64,000 nucleotides of DNA from Clostridium yunnanense (GTDB lineage Bacteria; Bacillota; Clostridia; Clostridiales; Clostridiaceae). A model generated the notes under the pieces. The model saw only the letters and a list, made by a program, of their open reading frames with translations. It did no database searches and was not told the DNA's origin. Made by a program: the position numbers and the translations under genes. How positions within the stretch are numbered: position 1 is the stretch's first letter; the number at the start of each line of letters is the position of its first letter. Below are positions 8,446 to 18,506 of this stretch, in pieces. The stretch spans positions 124,001 through 188,000 of the forward strand of contig NZ_JAENHN010000037.1 in assembly GCF_016595795.1 (NCBI RefSeq), in the 5' to 3' direction.

Positions 8446-8748
8446 CTATTTATCACCTTTTGGCAATTCTATTTTAGGATTTTTTTGTGATTGTTTAAAT
8501 AAAACTATTTTACTTCCGATAGCTTGAATTCCTTCACATCCTATTTCTTCACATATAACATCTGAAGCTTCTCTAGTTCCATAACCACTGTTTTCTAACA
8601 CTGTTATTTTGATTAGTTCTCTAGCTTCAAGTGCATCACGTATTTGCTTTAAAAATGGTTCTTCTATACCATTCTTACCTAATTGAAATATAGGGCTTAT
8701 ACCGTTTGCTAGCGATCTAAGATATGCTCTCTGTTTTGTCGTGATCAA
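8446..8748 (-). CDS. yhbY: YhbY family CRM-domain RNA-binding protein
   Basis: Small ribosome-assembly-associated RNA-binding protein. The 100 residues are essentially one CRM domain: LRSLANGISPIFQLGKNG early, then FLKQIRDALEARELIKITVL and the GSKIVLF end strand. It lies between obg and nadD, the standard Firmicute position. The GGAGG site lies just upstream. Confidence 0.92.
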   Translation of the reverse strand: MITTKQRAYLRSLANGISPIFQLGKNGIEEPFLKQIRDALEARELIKITVLENSGYGTREASDVICEEIGCEGIQAIGSKIVLFKQSQKNPKIELPKGDK

Positions 8749-8794
8749 TTTATTTTCCTCCCTTGTTTAAAGTTATATAATAAAAATATTTTGA

Positions 8795-8828
8795 AAGGAG
8801 ATATTTTCTATACTACCAATATCTCCTT
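8795..8828 (-). terminator. Hairpin after obg
   Basis: AAGGAGATAT / ATATCTCCTT perfect 10-bp stem with a 14-nt loop, between the obg stop and the yhbY start. A TCAAAATATTTTTA tract follows on the minus strand. The stem contains a GGAGA sequence complementary to its partner, so it could alternatively mask a ribosome-site-like sequence. Confidence 0.6.
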
Positions 8829-8905
8829 GATTTAAAATCATTTCTTAAATTATTCTATGATATATACCAATTAATAATTTAATGTTTAAGATAAAAGATT
8901 TTCAA

Positions 8906-10204
<1,299 letters not shown>

Positions 10205-10219
10205 TTACCTTATACTTTT

Positions 10220-10274
10220 GTTTGTACTTGTTTTAAAATGCCCAATTATTAGGTATTTTAAAACAAGTACAAAC
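10220..10274. promoter_or_regulatory. 20-bp perfect inverted repeat in the obg leader
   Basis: GTTTGTACTTGTTTTAAAAT (10220-10239) is perfectly repeated in inverted form at 10255-10274 with a 15-nt loop. It ends 28 bases before the obg start and is not followed by a T-tract on the minus strand, so it is not a normal terminator. It could be a leader hairpin, an operator or a small mobile palindrome. Confidence 0.6.
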
Positions 10275-10357
10275 TAAATTTGATTTATATTTTAACTACT
10301 CTCTATATATTATTGATAGCCTCTATATGCAAATAATATACATATCCATAATACTTG

Positions 10358-10388
10358 AAAAGCACCCTTTTTACAAAAGGGTGCTTTT
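10358..10388 (-). terminator. rpmA terminator
   Basis: AAAAGCACCCTTTT / AAAAGGGTGCTTTT hairpin a few bases after the rpmA stop, closing the rplU-prp-rpmA operon. Confidence 0.85.
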
Positions 10389-10398
10389 ATAACTAGGA

Positions 10399-10698
10399 TT
10401 ATTCAGCTATTTCTTGAATATCTACTGGATAAACAGAAGCTTTCTTCTTGTCTCTTCCAAGTCTTTCAAATTTAACAACTCCGTCGATCTTTGCAAATAA
10501 AGTATCATCGCTTCCTTTACCTACATTAGCACCTGGATGTATCTTTGTTCCTCTTTGTCTAACAAGTATGTTTCCAGCAAGAACAAATTGTCCATCAGCT
10601 GACTTAACACCAAGTCTCTTTGACTCAGAATCTCTACCGTTCTTGGAGCTACCTACTCCTTTTTTATGAGCGAACAATTGAAGGTTCATGATTAGCAT
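10399..10698 (-). CDS. rpmA: 50S ribosomal protein bL27
   Basis: Peptidyl-transferase-centre ribosomal protein. 99 residues. The N-terminus [14 protein letters not shown] carries the Firmicute LQLFA leader, which the Prp protease removes after A10 to expose HKKGVGS. Start chosen at the first ATG because AGGAGGTG lies at proper distance; the ATG at residue 4 is too far from it. The protease gene prp is directly upstream. Confidence 0.97.
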   Translation of the reverse strand: MLIMNLQLFAHKKGVGSSKNGRDSESKRLGVKSADGQFVLAGNILVRQRGTKIHPGANVGKGSDDTLFAKIDGVVKFERLGRDKKKASVYPVDIQEIAE

Positions 10699-10702
10699 AG
10701 TA

Positions 10703-11074
10703 CTACACCTCCTCTTTTTTTACATATATATATTGGTCTGCTTTATTTTTTCCAAAACTTTGCTCTAAGGATAATAAAATACTGTCTATACTAAGCTCAA
10801 AAGTTTTTAATAAGACCTGTGCTTTTTGAAGTTCTTCTTCATCAAGCTCTCTAAGATCTAACTTAATATAACCATCCATCATTTCGTATGGTACATTAAG
10901 CTTAAGTACTTCGTCTAAGCCTATAAGTACACTTTGAGATAATACAGATACTGAATTACATATCATATCATACGCTTCTCCAGCTAAAATCATTTCTCTT
11001 TCTCTAAGAGCATGATTTTGTATCTTAAATCCAATTATAATATCCTTAGTCGTATAAATATCTAACTTAATCAT
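10703..11074 (-). CDS. prp: Ribosomal-processing cysteine protease Prp
   Basis: Cleaves the LQLFA leader of bL27. 123 residues. The catalytic pair is visible: H21 in the IQNHA motif (family GHA) and C39 in [14 protein letters not shown] (family DivCAavS). The glycine before the His is Asn here. It sits between rplU and rpmA, the invariant location of this gene, and its substrate bears the cleaved leader. The sequence is otherwise divergent, as is common for Prp. Confidence 0.93.
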   Translation of the reverse strand: MIKLDIYTTKDIIIGFKIQNHALREREMILAGEAYDMICNSVSVLSQSVLIGLDEVLKLNVPYEMMDGYIKLDLRELDEEELQKAQVLLKTFELSIDSILLSLEQSFGKNKADQYIYVKKEEV

Positions 11075-11075
11075 A

Positions 11076-11387
11076 TTAAGCTTCTATTTTTTCGATAACT
11101 AGCTTAGTGTAAGGTTGTCTGTGGCCGTTCTTTCTTCTATAGTCTTTCTTTCTCTTGTACTTGAAAACTATAATTTTCTTAGCCTTGCCTTGAGCAACTA
11201 CCTTAGCTACTACTTTAGCACCTTCTACTACTGGTGTACCAACCTTAAGTTCTCCATCCTTAGCTACTGCTAGAACTTCTGTTAACTCAACTGTTGCTTC
11301 AACTTCAGCTTCTAATTTTTCAACGAATATAACATCGCCTTCTTGAACTCTGAATTGTTTTCCACCTGTCTTAACTACTGCGTACAT
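11076..11387 (-). CDS. rplU: 50S ribosomal protein bL21
   Basis: Large-subunit protein binding 23S rRNA with bL20. 103 residues, full length, beginning [18 protein letters not shown] and ending with the basic [20 protein letters not shown] segment. First gene of rplU-prp-rpmA. Its leader matches the place and features of the L21 autoregulatory leader. Confidence 0.97.
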   Translation of the reverse strand: MYAVVKTGGKQFRVQEGDVIFVEKLEAEVEATVELTEVLAVAKDGELKVGTPVVEGAKVVAKVVAQGKAKKIIVFKYKRKKDYRRKNGHRQPYTKLVIEKIEA

Positions 11388-11480
11388 AAAAACACCTCCT
11401 CATTACGGTCTCGCCACTTCAGGTACGATTGTACAATCGTTTATGGGACCTTATGTGTGCGGTTCACAAATGCCATTCTA
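11388..11480 (-). ncRNA. L21 leader-like structured 5' UTR of rplU
   Basis: The gene-free leader contains a G+C-richer block with a GGTCCC...GCGAGACC long-range pair (11407-11450 on the plus strand) enclosing a perfect ACGATTGTACAATCGT hairpin. Position directly before rplU and the AACCGCAC word match what is expected for the Firmicute L21 leader, a probable ribosomal protein autoregulation element. No covariance search was run. Confidence 0.65.
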
Positions 11481-11526
11481 CCATATTGGACATATTTTGT
11501 AAAGTTATTTTTAAATATATATAAAT

Positions 11527-12960
11527 CTACTCAAATTGAAGTTTGTAATCACTTACAGCATCAATTTGATTTTTAAATAGTAAGGGCTCGAGTTTATAGT
11601 AATCTATTGAATCTATAAACTTGACATAGATATTCTTATCTAGTGCTCCTATATCCTTTAGGAATTGTATCTTATCCCCCACCACATAGTCTTCATATAC
11701 ATCTTTTAGCTCTATATAGAAGTCTTTGATGCTACCTTCACCTTCGACTCTTATAATATCATTTTTAATTAGATGCTTTATATAAGAACCTTTAAGTCTT
11801 TTCCCATGTCCATTACAGATATCGCAGTTTTCTTCTATATAATCATAAATACTCTTTCCTCTTCTGCTTCTTGATATCTGCAGAAGATTTAGTTCAGTAA
11901 ACTGATATACTCTAGCTCTACTGCTATCACCCTCAAGGCTTTCCTTTATGGCTGCATATACTTTATTCTTAGCTTGAGAGTTATCCATATCAATAAAATC
12001 TACCACTATTATACCGCTAAGATTTCTAAGTCTAATCTGTCTTCCTATTTCTTTAGCTGCCTCAACATTAGTCTCTTCGGCGGTTTTAGAAAAATTTTTC
12101 CCACTAGTATTCTTAGCTGAGTTCACATCAATCACATACATAGCTTCAGTTTTATCAATAACTATATTTCCACCACATTTTAAGTTAACTCTAGAGTTTC
12201 TTAAATTAAGTATCTCTTTTTCTATTCCGTAATAGTCAAATAAACTTCTTATTTCCTTATGTATTATTAATTCAATATTTTTATCATCAGCTATATAGTC
12301 TTTTACAGCAGAATAATCAGCCATAGAATCTACAACAATCTTTGATGTATCACTGTTTATATTATCTCTTAAAACCTTATGAAGAAGTGCATCTTCTCCA
12401 TAGAGTTTTTTGTTTTTTAAGCTATATAAAGCTTCTCTCTCGATAGCTTCATATCTATCTTTAAGTTTATATATTTCCTGCTTTATAGTATCAGGTGATA
12501 CATCTTTGGCATTAGTTCTTATGGTTATAGAGAAACCTTCAATTGTTTCTATTGTGCTTTTTAAATTATCTCTAATACTAGCATCTTCTATTCTTTTAGA
12601 TATAAGAAGTTCTTTATCTCCCCTAGACATTACCACAAATCTGCCTGGCAGACTTACAGGGCTAGTAACTTTAGGTCCTTTACTACCAAACCCTTCACTT
12701 AAGATTTCAACAATTATATCTTGCCCTTTTTTCAAAGGATTTTTTCTCATATCAAAGTGCAAATATCCATTCTTTTCGTGCCCAATATCTACGAAAGCAC
12801 TACCTATAGCAGGTACTATATTTTTTATAGTTCCCTTATATACCTCTCCTGGAAGCGGCTCATTATTTTCTTCTTCTACAAAACATTCTGTTAAGGTACC
12901 TTTTTCCTTTATAGCAATCCTAAGGATCTTTTCTCTTCTTTCTATAAAAAGTTCTCTCAT
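11527..12960 (-). CDS. rng: Ribonuclease G/E
   Basis: Endoribonuclease in rRNA maturation and mRNA decay. 477 residues: S1 domain at about 38-115 (GEVYKGTIKNIVPAIGSAFVDIG), RNase-H-like and catalytic DNase-I-like region with metal ligands D278 (VIDVNSA) and D321 (VVDFIDM), and the zinc-link CDIC at about 376-379. The signature block around TAEETNVEAAKEIGRQIRLR is intact. It has no long E. coli-type C-terminal scaffold, so it is RNase G-like in length. It follows the DUF2344 gene by 16 bases. Confidence 0.94.
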   Translation of the reverse strand: MRELFIERREKILRIAIKEKGTLTECFVEEENNEPLPGEVYKGTIKNIVPAIGSAFVDIGHEKNGYLHFDMRKNPLKKGQDIIVEILSEGFGSKGPKVTSPVSLPGRFVVMSRGDKELLISKRIEDASIRDNLKSTIETIEGFSITIRTNAKDVSPDTIKQEIYKLKDRYEAIEREALYSLKNKKLYGEDALLHKVLRDNINSDTSKIVVDSMADYSAVKDYIADDKNIELIIHKEIRSLFDYYGIEKEILNLRNSRVNLKCGGNIVIDKTEAMYVIDVNSAKNTSGKNFSKTAEETNVEAAKEIGRQIRLRNLSGIIVVDFIDMDNSQAKNKVYAAIKESLEGDSSRARVYQFTELNLLQISRSRRGKSIYDYIEENCDICNGHGKRLKGSYIKHLIKNDIIRVEGEGSIKDFYIELKDVYEDYVVGDKIQFLKDIGALDKNIYVKFIDSIDYYKLEPLLFKNQIDAVSDYKLQFE

Positions 12961-12976
12961 AATACTTTACCTTACA

Positions 12977-13678
12977 TTATATACATTTATAAAGCGGAAC
13001 TAAATTTTCAGCCTTAAGAGCATATAGTTCCTCTCTTTTTATATCAATAAAGGCTTCTTCTTCAAACTTTGAAGTATTGCTTCTTATGTAGGTTGCTAAT
13101 AGTTCTGGAGAAAGATGTTCCCTGCTTCCACAGCTAATCAGTGCATTAAGTATGAGTTTATCTTCATTAATCCAATACTTAATTTCTTTTACCATTGGCT
13201 TTATATCAACCATCTTCTCGCCATTTTTACTTTTCTTAAGTGTAACCCATTCAGCTTGTTCTATAAGCTTTTCAACTTCAGATATAGTGCTTTCTGTTCC
13301 ATTATATTTGATCTTAATAATATATCTTGCTGCATCGATAAGCGCCATAGCTTGTGGTACTTTTTTCTCGTTTTCTTTATTTATAATCTTAACAGCCTCT
13401 AAAAATCTTATTCCCTTAGCAGAATTTGCATTTAACCTTTCTTTTACTTCCTCTTCAGTTAAGTCCTCTGCGAGGCCAATATCTAAATAATCTCCTTCAG
13501 AGTAAAATCCCACTGATAAAGGATTTGCTATTGATAGATTCATGTGTGGGTTAAATCCCTTTGAATACTCAATAGGAAGATCTGCTCTTCTTATTACTCT
13601 TTGTATAGTTCTCATTAAGTCAAGATGAGAAATAAACTTAATATCGCTCTCTTTAGTAAATTTAATTAGATATCGCAC
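12977..13678 (-). CDS. TIGR03936 family radical-SAM-associated protein (DUF2344)
   Basis: Conserved partner of the upstream radical SAM protein, function unknown. Begins MRYLIKFTKESDIKFISHLDLMRTIQR, which reads like the family's N-terminus when started at the GTG (13678); a TTG two codons upstream is possible. About 233 residues. It overlaps the radical SAM gene by 17 bases, indicating translational coupling. In some bacteria the two are one fused polypeptide, so a complex is likely. Confidence 0.88.
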   Translation of the reverse strand: MRYLIKFTKESDIKFISHLDLMRTIQRVIRRADLPIEYSKGFNPHMNLSIANPLSVGFYSEGDYLDIGLAEDLTEEEVKERLNANSAKGIRFLEAVKIINKENEKKVPQAMALIDAARYIIKIKYNGTESTISEVEKLIEQAEWVTLKKSKNGEKMVDIKPMVKEIKYWINEDKLILNALISCGSREHLSPELLATYIRSNTSKFEEEAFIDIKREELYALKAENLVPLYKCI

Positions 13679-15515
13679 CAGCAAAACACTTCCCTTCTTT
13701 AAAGTTCACGTCTATTCCGCAGCCTGTACATCCAACTCTACAGTTCTGAGTAACTACTGCTTTCTTAGCTTTTTCATTTTCTATTTCTAAATACTTTCTA
13801 TTTATTCCAATATCAATGAAATCCCAAGGTAAAACTTCATCATAAGATCTTTCTCTATAGCAGTAGAAATCTCCATCAATACCGCATTCTTCTAAAGCTT
13901 CTTTCCAAAGTTCAAAATTAAAGTACTCAGACCATCCGTCAAACTTAGCACCTTTTTCATATGCCTTTACAAGCACGTCACAAAGCCTTCTGTCACCTCT
14001 TGCAAATAAAGCTTCCATATAAGAAGTTTTTTGTGCATGATAGTTATATATTATGGCTTTTGATTTTATAGAATCCCTAACTGCTGATATCTTTTCTGAT
14101 ACTAATTCAATTTTCTCCATAGGAGCCCATTGGAATGGTGTAAATGGTTTAGGAACAAGTATTGAAGTACTTACTGTTACTCTAAGCCCCTTATTTCTAA
14201 CATTCTTAGGAACTTTAAAGTATTCTGCAGTAATTTTTTCAGCTAAGCTCCCTATCTCTCTTACATCTTCTACAGTTTCATAAGGAAGTCCTATCATAAA
14301 GTATAATTTTAAACTACTCCAACCTGATTCAAAGGCACTTCTAGCAGCTTCAAGTATTCTTTCTTCTGTAAGACCTTTGTTTATAACATCTCTCATTCTT
14401 TGAGATCCTGCTTCAGGAGCAAATGTAAGTCCACTCTTTCTTACTTTTTGTATCTCCTTTATAAGATCAACGGAAAATGCGTCTACTCTTATAGAAGGAA
14501 GTGCAACACCAACATTTTTTTCACTATGTTCATTAATTAAATCAGTAACTAAACCCTGTATATCTGAATAGTCGCAGGTGCTTAATGAAGATAATGATAT
14601 TTCATCATACCCAGTACCTTGAACTAACTTTCTTGCATTTTCTAATAGAGTCTGTCTTGACTTTTCTCTTACTGGTCTATATATCATTCCAGCTTGACAG
14701 AATCTACAGCCATTTGTACATCCTCTAAATACTTCAAGTACAACTCTATCATGTACTATTTCAGTATAAGGGACTATAAATTTATCTGGGAAAGATACCT
14801 TATCAAAATCGTTTATAACTCTCTTTTGAACTTTAGCAGGCACGTCTTCATATTTAGGCTTAAAGGATTTAATTGTATTATCTTCGTTATACTCAACATC
14901 ATAAAGAGAAGGAACATAAATCCCTCTTATCTTAGATATTTCTCTAAGGAACTCTTTTTTCTTCCCTTTACCCTTATATTTTTTATATACATCAAGAACA
15001 TCATTCATCATGTCCTCACCTTCTCCTATTTCGAAGAAGTCAACAATATCATATAAAGATTCTGGGTTGTAAGCACAAGGTCCCCCTGCCATGATTATAG
15101 GTTCCTCTTCTCTTCTCTCAGAAGCTCTAATTGTTATTCCAGATAGATTTAACATATTTAAGATATTTGTATAACTCATCTCATATTGAAGAGTGAATCC
15201 AAGGATATCAAACTCATTTAGCGAATCTTTTGTTTCAAGAGCAAACAGTGGAATATTACTTTTTCTAAGCTCCTTCTCCATATCTGGCCAAGGTGCATAA
15301 GCTCTTTCACAATATGTATCATTTCTCTCATTTAGAGTATGATATAGTATTCTTGAACCTAAATGTGACATACCAACTTCGTATACGTCAGGGAAACAAA
15401 AAGCAAATCTAATGTCTACTTCTTTAGGATCTTTTATAACCTGATTTAGTTCTCCCCCAACATACCTAGCAGGTTTCTCAACTTTATATAAAATATCATC
15501 TGTGATTCTAACCAT
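13662..15515 (-). CDS. TIGR03960 family B12-binding-domain radical SAM protein
   Basis: Radical SAM enzyme of unknown substrate. Start at the second of two adjacent ATGs, 7 nt after AGGAGG (617 residues). The N-terminal part (about 30-180) resembles a B12-binding-like Rossmann domain; the radical SAM cluster motif GCTNGCRFC gives C266, C270, C273. A C-terminal Cys cluster (CRVGCTGCG near the end) is typical of the family and could hold another cluster. It precedes the DUF2344 gene, rng and rplU in one direction. An ~160-bp repeat element lies just upstream. Confidence 0.9.
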   Translation of the reverse strand: MVRITDDILYKVEKPARYVGGELNQVIKDPKEVDIRFAFCFPDVYEVGMSHLGSRILYHTLNERNDTYCERAYAPWPDMEKELRKSNIPLFALETKDSLNEFDILGFTLQYEMSYTNILNMLNLSGITIRASERREEEPIIMAGGPCAYNPESLYDIVDFFEIGEGEDMMNDVLDVYKKYKGKGKKKEFLREISKIRGIYVPSLYDVEYNEDNTIKSFKPKYEDVPAKVQKRVINDFDKVSFPDKFIVPYTEIVHDRVVLEVFRGCTNGCRFCQAGMIYRPVREKSRQTLLENARKLVQGTGYDEISLSSLSTCDYSDIQGLVTDLINEHSEKNVGVALPSIRVDAFSVDLIKEIQKVRKSGLTFAPEAGSQRMRDVINKGLTEERILEAARSAFESGWSSLKLYFMIGLPYETVEDVREIGSLAEKITAEYFKVPKNVRNKGLRVTVSTSILVPKPFTPFQWAPMEKIELVSEKISAVRDSIKSKAIIYNYHAQKTSYMEALFARGDRRLCDVLVKAYEKGAKFDGWSEYFNFELWKEALEECGIDGDFYCYRERSYDEVLPWDFIDIGINRKYLEIENEKAKKAVVTQNCRVGCTGCGIDVNFKEGKCFAGAISN

Positions 15516-15581
15516 CATTTTTCCTCCTAGATTTTTCACTATATAATAATTTAAACTTTATTACTTTAATAATCTTATACT

Positions 15582-15741
15582 TTTTTTGTGCATCTGCCTT
15601 TTCTTAAGCGTACGTGAAGAAATTCTGGCAGGACAATAAGTTTTCTTTTTTACTGTATTAACTAAAAAGCTATTCAAATAAATTGAAACTAATAGGTTAG
15701 GTTAGCATAAAAATTATATTCCTTCCTTTACAGTAAAAAAG
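15582..15741. repeat. Dispersed GCGCATCTGCC element, copy 1 (degenerate)
   Basis: TTTTTTGTGCATCTGCC, AAGCGTACGTGAAGAA and GGCAGGACAATAAG match copies near 17.6, 21.9 and 56.7 kb. The right part is bounded by an inverted repeat CTTTTTTACTGT (15645) / ACAGTAAAAAAG (15730). It lies between the spoIVFB stop and the radical SAM start, without the clear terminator hairpin of the other copies. Confidence 0.8.
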
Positions 15742-15809
15742 AAGTATATTTAAATACTTCTTAAAATTACATCATATTATTTTATCATACCATTACTAAT
15801 TAACCAATA

Positions 15810-16670
15810 CTATTTTTTCATCCAGCTGTTTTTATAATTTATGTATTCTTCTAATGTTATATTACCATGGGTCTTTAGCGCTTCAATAAGCTCATCTTCA
15901 TGAATTATATCTTTTAATCTAAGCTCATCATCTAATATATAGAAGGTGTTGAACTTATTTTTATCTACTAATCCTAATACATTAATCAATCCTAATTTAA
16001 AGTGAACAGAGATGGTTTTATTATATATATATTTCTTTTTCCCAAGTCTCGCTCTCTTCTTTATTATATCTCCCATAATGATATACATTACCTTTCTTTT
16101 TTCATTATATGTTATAAACAGTATAAAGCATGATGTAAGTAATACACTAAGATTAAATATATGTATTGTAGACAAGTAAACAAATATGCCAATCCCTACT
16201 ATCCCTACCCCATAGCTTATATATGAAGTTATGATATGAGCCTTCTTATAAAACATTCTAGAACTCAGAAGAGTTCTTAAAACTTTTGATCCGTCTAACG
16301 GATACGCTGGAAGCATATTGAACATCCCCAAAGCTAAGTTTATATCCATGGAATTGTTAATAAACTCAGCAGGAACTACCTTATAAGTCATGTATAGTAT
16401 ACCGAACATAATAAAATTAAAGGCGGGTCCTGAAATTGAAAGAAGTATTTCCTCCTTATGAGTTAATCCATCGAAATCACTTAGTTCTAAAGCAGTGCCA
16501 AATGGATGAATCTTAAAGTTATCTATACTTAGCTTCATCCATTTTGCCACAATATAATGAGTCATCTCATGAAATATTATCCACAAAAACCCTAAAAATA
16601 TCATAGACTTAAATCCTAAAATAAAGAATATAAGTATTTGCGGAATTAACCACTTGCTTATTTTTATCAT
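15810..16670 (-). CDS. spoIVFB: SpoIVFB-like site-2 metalloprotease (M50)
   Basis: Intramembrane zinc protease; in Bacillus SpoIVFB activates pro-sigma-K in the mother cell. 286 residues: hydrophobic N-terminal half with zinc motif H34-E35-x-x-H38 (HEMTH), the third ligand D126 in NMLPAYPLDG, further helices to about 190, then a soluble C-terminal region resembling a degenerate CBS domain. It is 23 bases downstream of the SpoIVFA-like gene. The gene pair lies between min genes and rplU, as in Bacillus, which supports the name. Confidence 0.88.
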   Translation of the reverse strand: MIKISKWLIPQILIFFILGFKSMIFLGFLWIIFHEMTHYIVAKWMKLSIDNFKIHPFGTALELSDFDGLTHKEEILLSISGPAFNFIMFGILYMTYKVVPAEFINNSMDINLALGMFNMLPAYPLDGSKVLRTLLSSRMFYKKAHIITSYISYGVGIVGIGIFVYLSTIHIFNLSVLLTSCFILFITYNEKRKVMYIIMGDIIKKRARLGKKKYIYNKTISVHFKLGLINVLGLVDKNKFNTFYILDDELRLKDIIHEDELIEALKTHGNITLEEYINYKNSWMKK

Positions 16671-16693
16671 TAAATTCTCCTAAAGAATTGCTA

Positions 16694-17506
16694 CTAAAAT
16701 GTCATATATTCCTTTGGTTCTTTATTCTCTCCCATATAGCTTAAAGAAAATATCACACATGCCTTATTTAAACTTTTTACACTCTGGCTTTTCCCTAAAA
16801 ATTGGCCTTTATCTACTTTCTCGCCTTCCTTTACCCCTATCTCTTTTAATCCAGAGCATTTTGTCTCTATACCATTTCCATGATCAATAATTACATAGCT
16901 ACCAATATCTTTTTCATCAGCTACTTTCTTTACTGTACCTACATTAGGCGCTATTACTTCAGTATTTTCATTTATATCTATCACAATTGATTTATCTGTT
17001 TTCTTTGCACTTAGCTCACTATCAATTTTTCCTTTTACAGGCGCCACAAAACTCTCTTTAGATTTTTCTTTTAGTGTTTTTTCTCCAGTTACATTAGACT
17101 TAAAAGTCTCAATATAATCTTCTAGATTATCCCTAAGACTTGTAGTATCTTTAAAGTTTATACTGCTTATGTAGGAAACTATTTTAGGATCTAAATACTT
17201 ATTATAATCAAGATTATTATTGATCACATCTTTCGCATACTTATACGCCACTTTGGTTTGAGGCGTGGCTATAGTTTTGCATACAATAACAAAGGCGGTT
17301 AAGCACAGAACCCCTATAAGTTCTTGCATTATCCTGCTTACAATTACGTTTTTATTAAATCCATTAAAATTACTTACTCCAGCACTATATTCTATTTTAC
17401 TTACAGGAGTTTCTTGCACTCCATATGCAGCGTATGGATTCTGTGTTCTCTGCCTTTGCAATATTTTTGCATAGTAACTCTCATATTCGCTATTATACTT
17501 TCCCAT
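16694..17506 (-). CDS. spoIVFA: SpoIVFA-like M23 (LytM) domain membrane protein
   Basis: Probable regulator/scaffold of SpoIVFB. Start at the ATG after GGGAGGAAAAGG (270 residues); a longer reading would run into a repeat element. Membrane helix near residues 58-77, then an extracytoplasmic linker and a C-terminal M23 fold at about 180-265 (IDHGNGIETKCSGL). The M23 zinc-binding His residues are not conserved (CSGL in place of YAHL; no HLHF), so it is probably not a peptidase, as in SpoIVFA. Upstream lies repeat copy 2 with a terminator-like hairpin. Confidence 0.82.
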   Translation of the reverse strand: MGKYNSEYESYYAKILQRQRTQNPYAAYGVQETPVSKIEYSAGVSNFNGFNKNVIVSRIMQELIGVLCLTAFVIVCKTIATPQTKVAYKYAKDVINNNLDYNKYLDPKIVSYISSINFKDTTSLRDNLEDYIETFKSNVTGEKTLKEKSKESFVAPVKGKIDSELSAKKTDKSIVIDINENTEVIAPNVGTVKKVADEKDIGSYVIIDHGNGIETKCSGLKEIGVKEGEKVDKGQFLGKSQSVKSLNKACVIFSLSYMGENKEPKEYMTF

Positions 17507-17542
17507 CCTTTTCCTCCCATGTTCACAAATATTTATATAGAT

Positions 17543-17728
17543 AAAAAATTCGCTAAAGCGACCTTCTTTAGTTGATCTTTTTGCGCATCTGCCTTTTCTA
17601 AACATATGTGAAGAATCTTACAGCCGACTTATTCTTCTTTTTTTATTCTTTAACTTATAATATGTCTTAAGTCTGTTCGCATAATTATCCACAGATATAA
17701 TTGATATATAAATTCCTAAAGAATAAAA
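17543..17728. repeat. Dispersed GCGCATCTGCC element, copy 2 (complete)
   Basis: 186 bp. Plus-strand order: A-tract and TTCGCTAAAGCGA hairpin (17548-17560), GCGCATCTGCC core (from 17583), GTGAAGAATCTTACAGCCGAC, then a segment bounded by TTTTATTCTTTA / TAAAGAATAAAA. Read on the minus strand, the hairpin is followed by ATTTTTT and lies 38 bases before spoIVFA, so it can act as a terminator or attenuator in that leader. Confidence 0.85.
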
Positions 17729-17796
17729 TACTTCTGCTTCAATTTATATTAAGTTCATATTATATATATTTGCGATACATGAATTATATGATATGA

Positions 17797-17890
17797 ATGA
17801 ACCACTTCGTGATAAAATTTATTATTTTTAAATTCTCTCACCAGAAGCCGTGAGAGTTTTAAAAATAGATTTCGGATTGAAGTAGTTCAT
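17797..17890. repeat. 95-bp hairpin element, copy A
   Basis: Ends ATGAACCACTTC / GAAGTAGTTCAT; inner hairpin CTCTCAC(CAGAAGCC)GTGAGAG. It lies five bases from copy B in direct tandem. Gene-free region between spoIVFA and mgsA. Confidence 0.85.
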
Positions 17891-17895
17891 ATATA

Positions 17896-17990
17896 GATGA
17901 ACCACTTCATATTAGAATTTATATTTTCAAATTCTCCTCTCAGAACCCAGAGGAGTTTTGAAAATAGATTTCGGATTGAAGTAGTTCATC
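17896..17990. repeat. 95-bp hairpin element, copy B
   Basis: Ends GATGAACCACTTC / GAAGTAGTTCATC; inner hairpin CTCCTCT(CAGAACCC)AGAGGAG, identical in this core to the copy at 56.8 kb but different from adjacent copy A by changes on both sides of the stem. Confidence 0.85.
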
Positions 17991-18025
17991 TTTATAAAAG
18001 TATATAAGAAAGTTACTACGATATA

Positions 18026-18052
18026 GAGTTCCAACTTCAACTATTAATTTAC
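18026..18052. repeat. Half copy of the TTCCAACTTCAACTA palindrome family
   Basis: GAGTTCCAACTTCAACTATT matches one arm of the elements at 7625-7719 and 30953-31022; the second arm is missing here. Confidence 0.55.
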
Positions 18053-18062
18053 AACAAAACAA

Positions 18063-18107
18063 AACACTACTTAAATCATAGTTATATCCTATAATCTAAG
18101 TAGTGTT
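18063..18107 (-). terminator. mgsA terminator
   Basis: AACACTACTTA / TAAGTAGTGTT stem with a loop of about 23 nt, 22 bases after the mgsA stop; T-rich sequence follows on the minus strand. Confidence 0.65.
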
Positions 18108-18128
18108 CTTCTTTACATATAAATCCAC

Positions 18129-18491
18129 TTATTTTAGTGATTTCATAAAAACTTCTGCACTTCCTACATTCGTTGCAACTGGTATATGATGAACATCACA
18201 CAATCTTATTAATGCTGTAACGTCCGGTTCATGAGGCTGAGCAGTTAATGGATCTCTTAAAAATATAACTAAATCCATATTTCCTTCAGCAATTTTACTT
18301 CCGATTTGTTGATCTCCACCAAGAGGTCCTGATAAAAATCTATGTACTGGAAGTCCCGTTTCTTCAGTTATTCTTTTTCCTGTAGTTCCTGTTGCATATA
18401 AAATATGTCTTTCAAAAATATGCTTGTACCTGCTTACAAATTCCAGCATATCGTCTTTCTTCTCATCATGCGCTATTAGCGAAATATTCAT
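18129..18491 (-). CDS. mgsA: Methylglyoxal synthase
   Basis: Converts dihydroxyacetone phosphate to methylglyoxal and phosphate, a bypass of lower glycolysis under sugar-phosphate stress. 120 residues. Catalytic residues align with the E. coli enzyme at a constant offset of 11: H8, D60 (GGDQQ), D80, H87 and D90. It follows rodA by 15 bases and ends the min-rodA transcript region. The short N-terminus is normal for clostridia. Confidence 0.95.
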   Translation of the reverse strand: MNISLIAHDEKKDDMLEFVSRYKHIFERHILYATGTTGKRITEETGLPVHRFLSGPLGGDQQIGSKIAEGNMDLVIFLRDPLTAQPHEPDVTALIRLCDVHHIPVATNVGSAEVFMKSLK

Positions 18492-18506
18492 AATACCCTT
18501 TTCCCC

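Noticed and set aside
12410-13003. 197-codon plus-strand frame over rng
   Set aside because: Hydrophobic antisense shadow of a well-conserved RNase gene.
17507-17605. N-terminal extension of the SpoIVFA-like protein
   Set aside because: It would be translated from the repeat element and precede the strong GGGAGG site.
17543-18052. CRISPR array
   Set aside because: Repeats are palindromic elements of different families and spacings, not short direct repeats with unique spacers.
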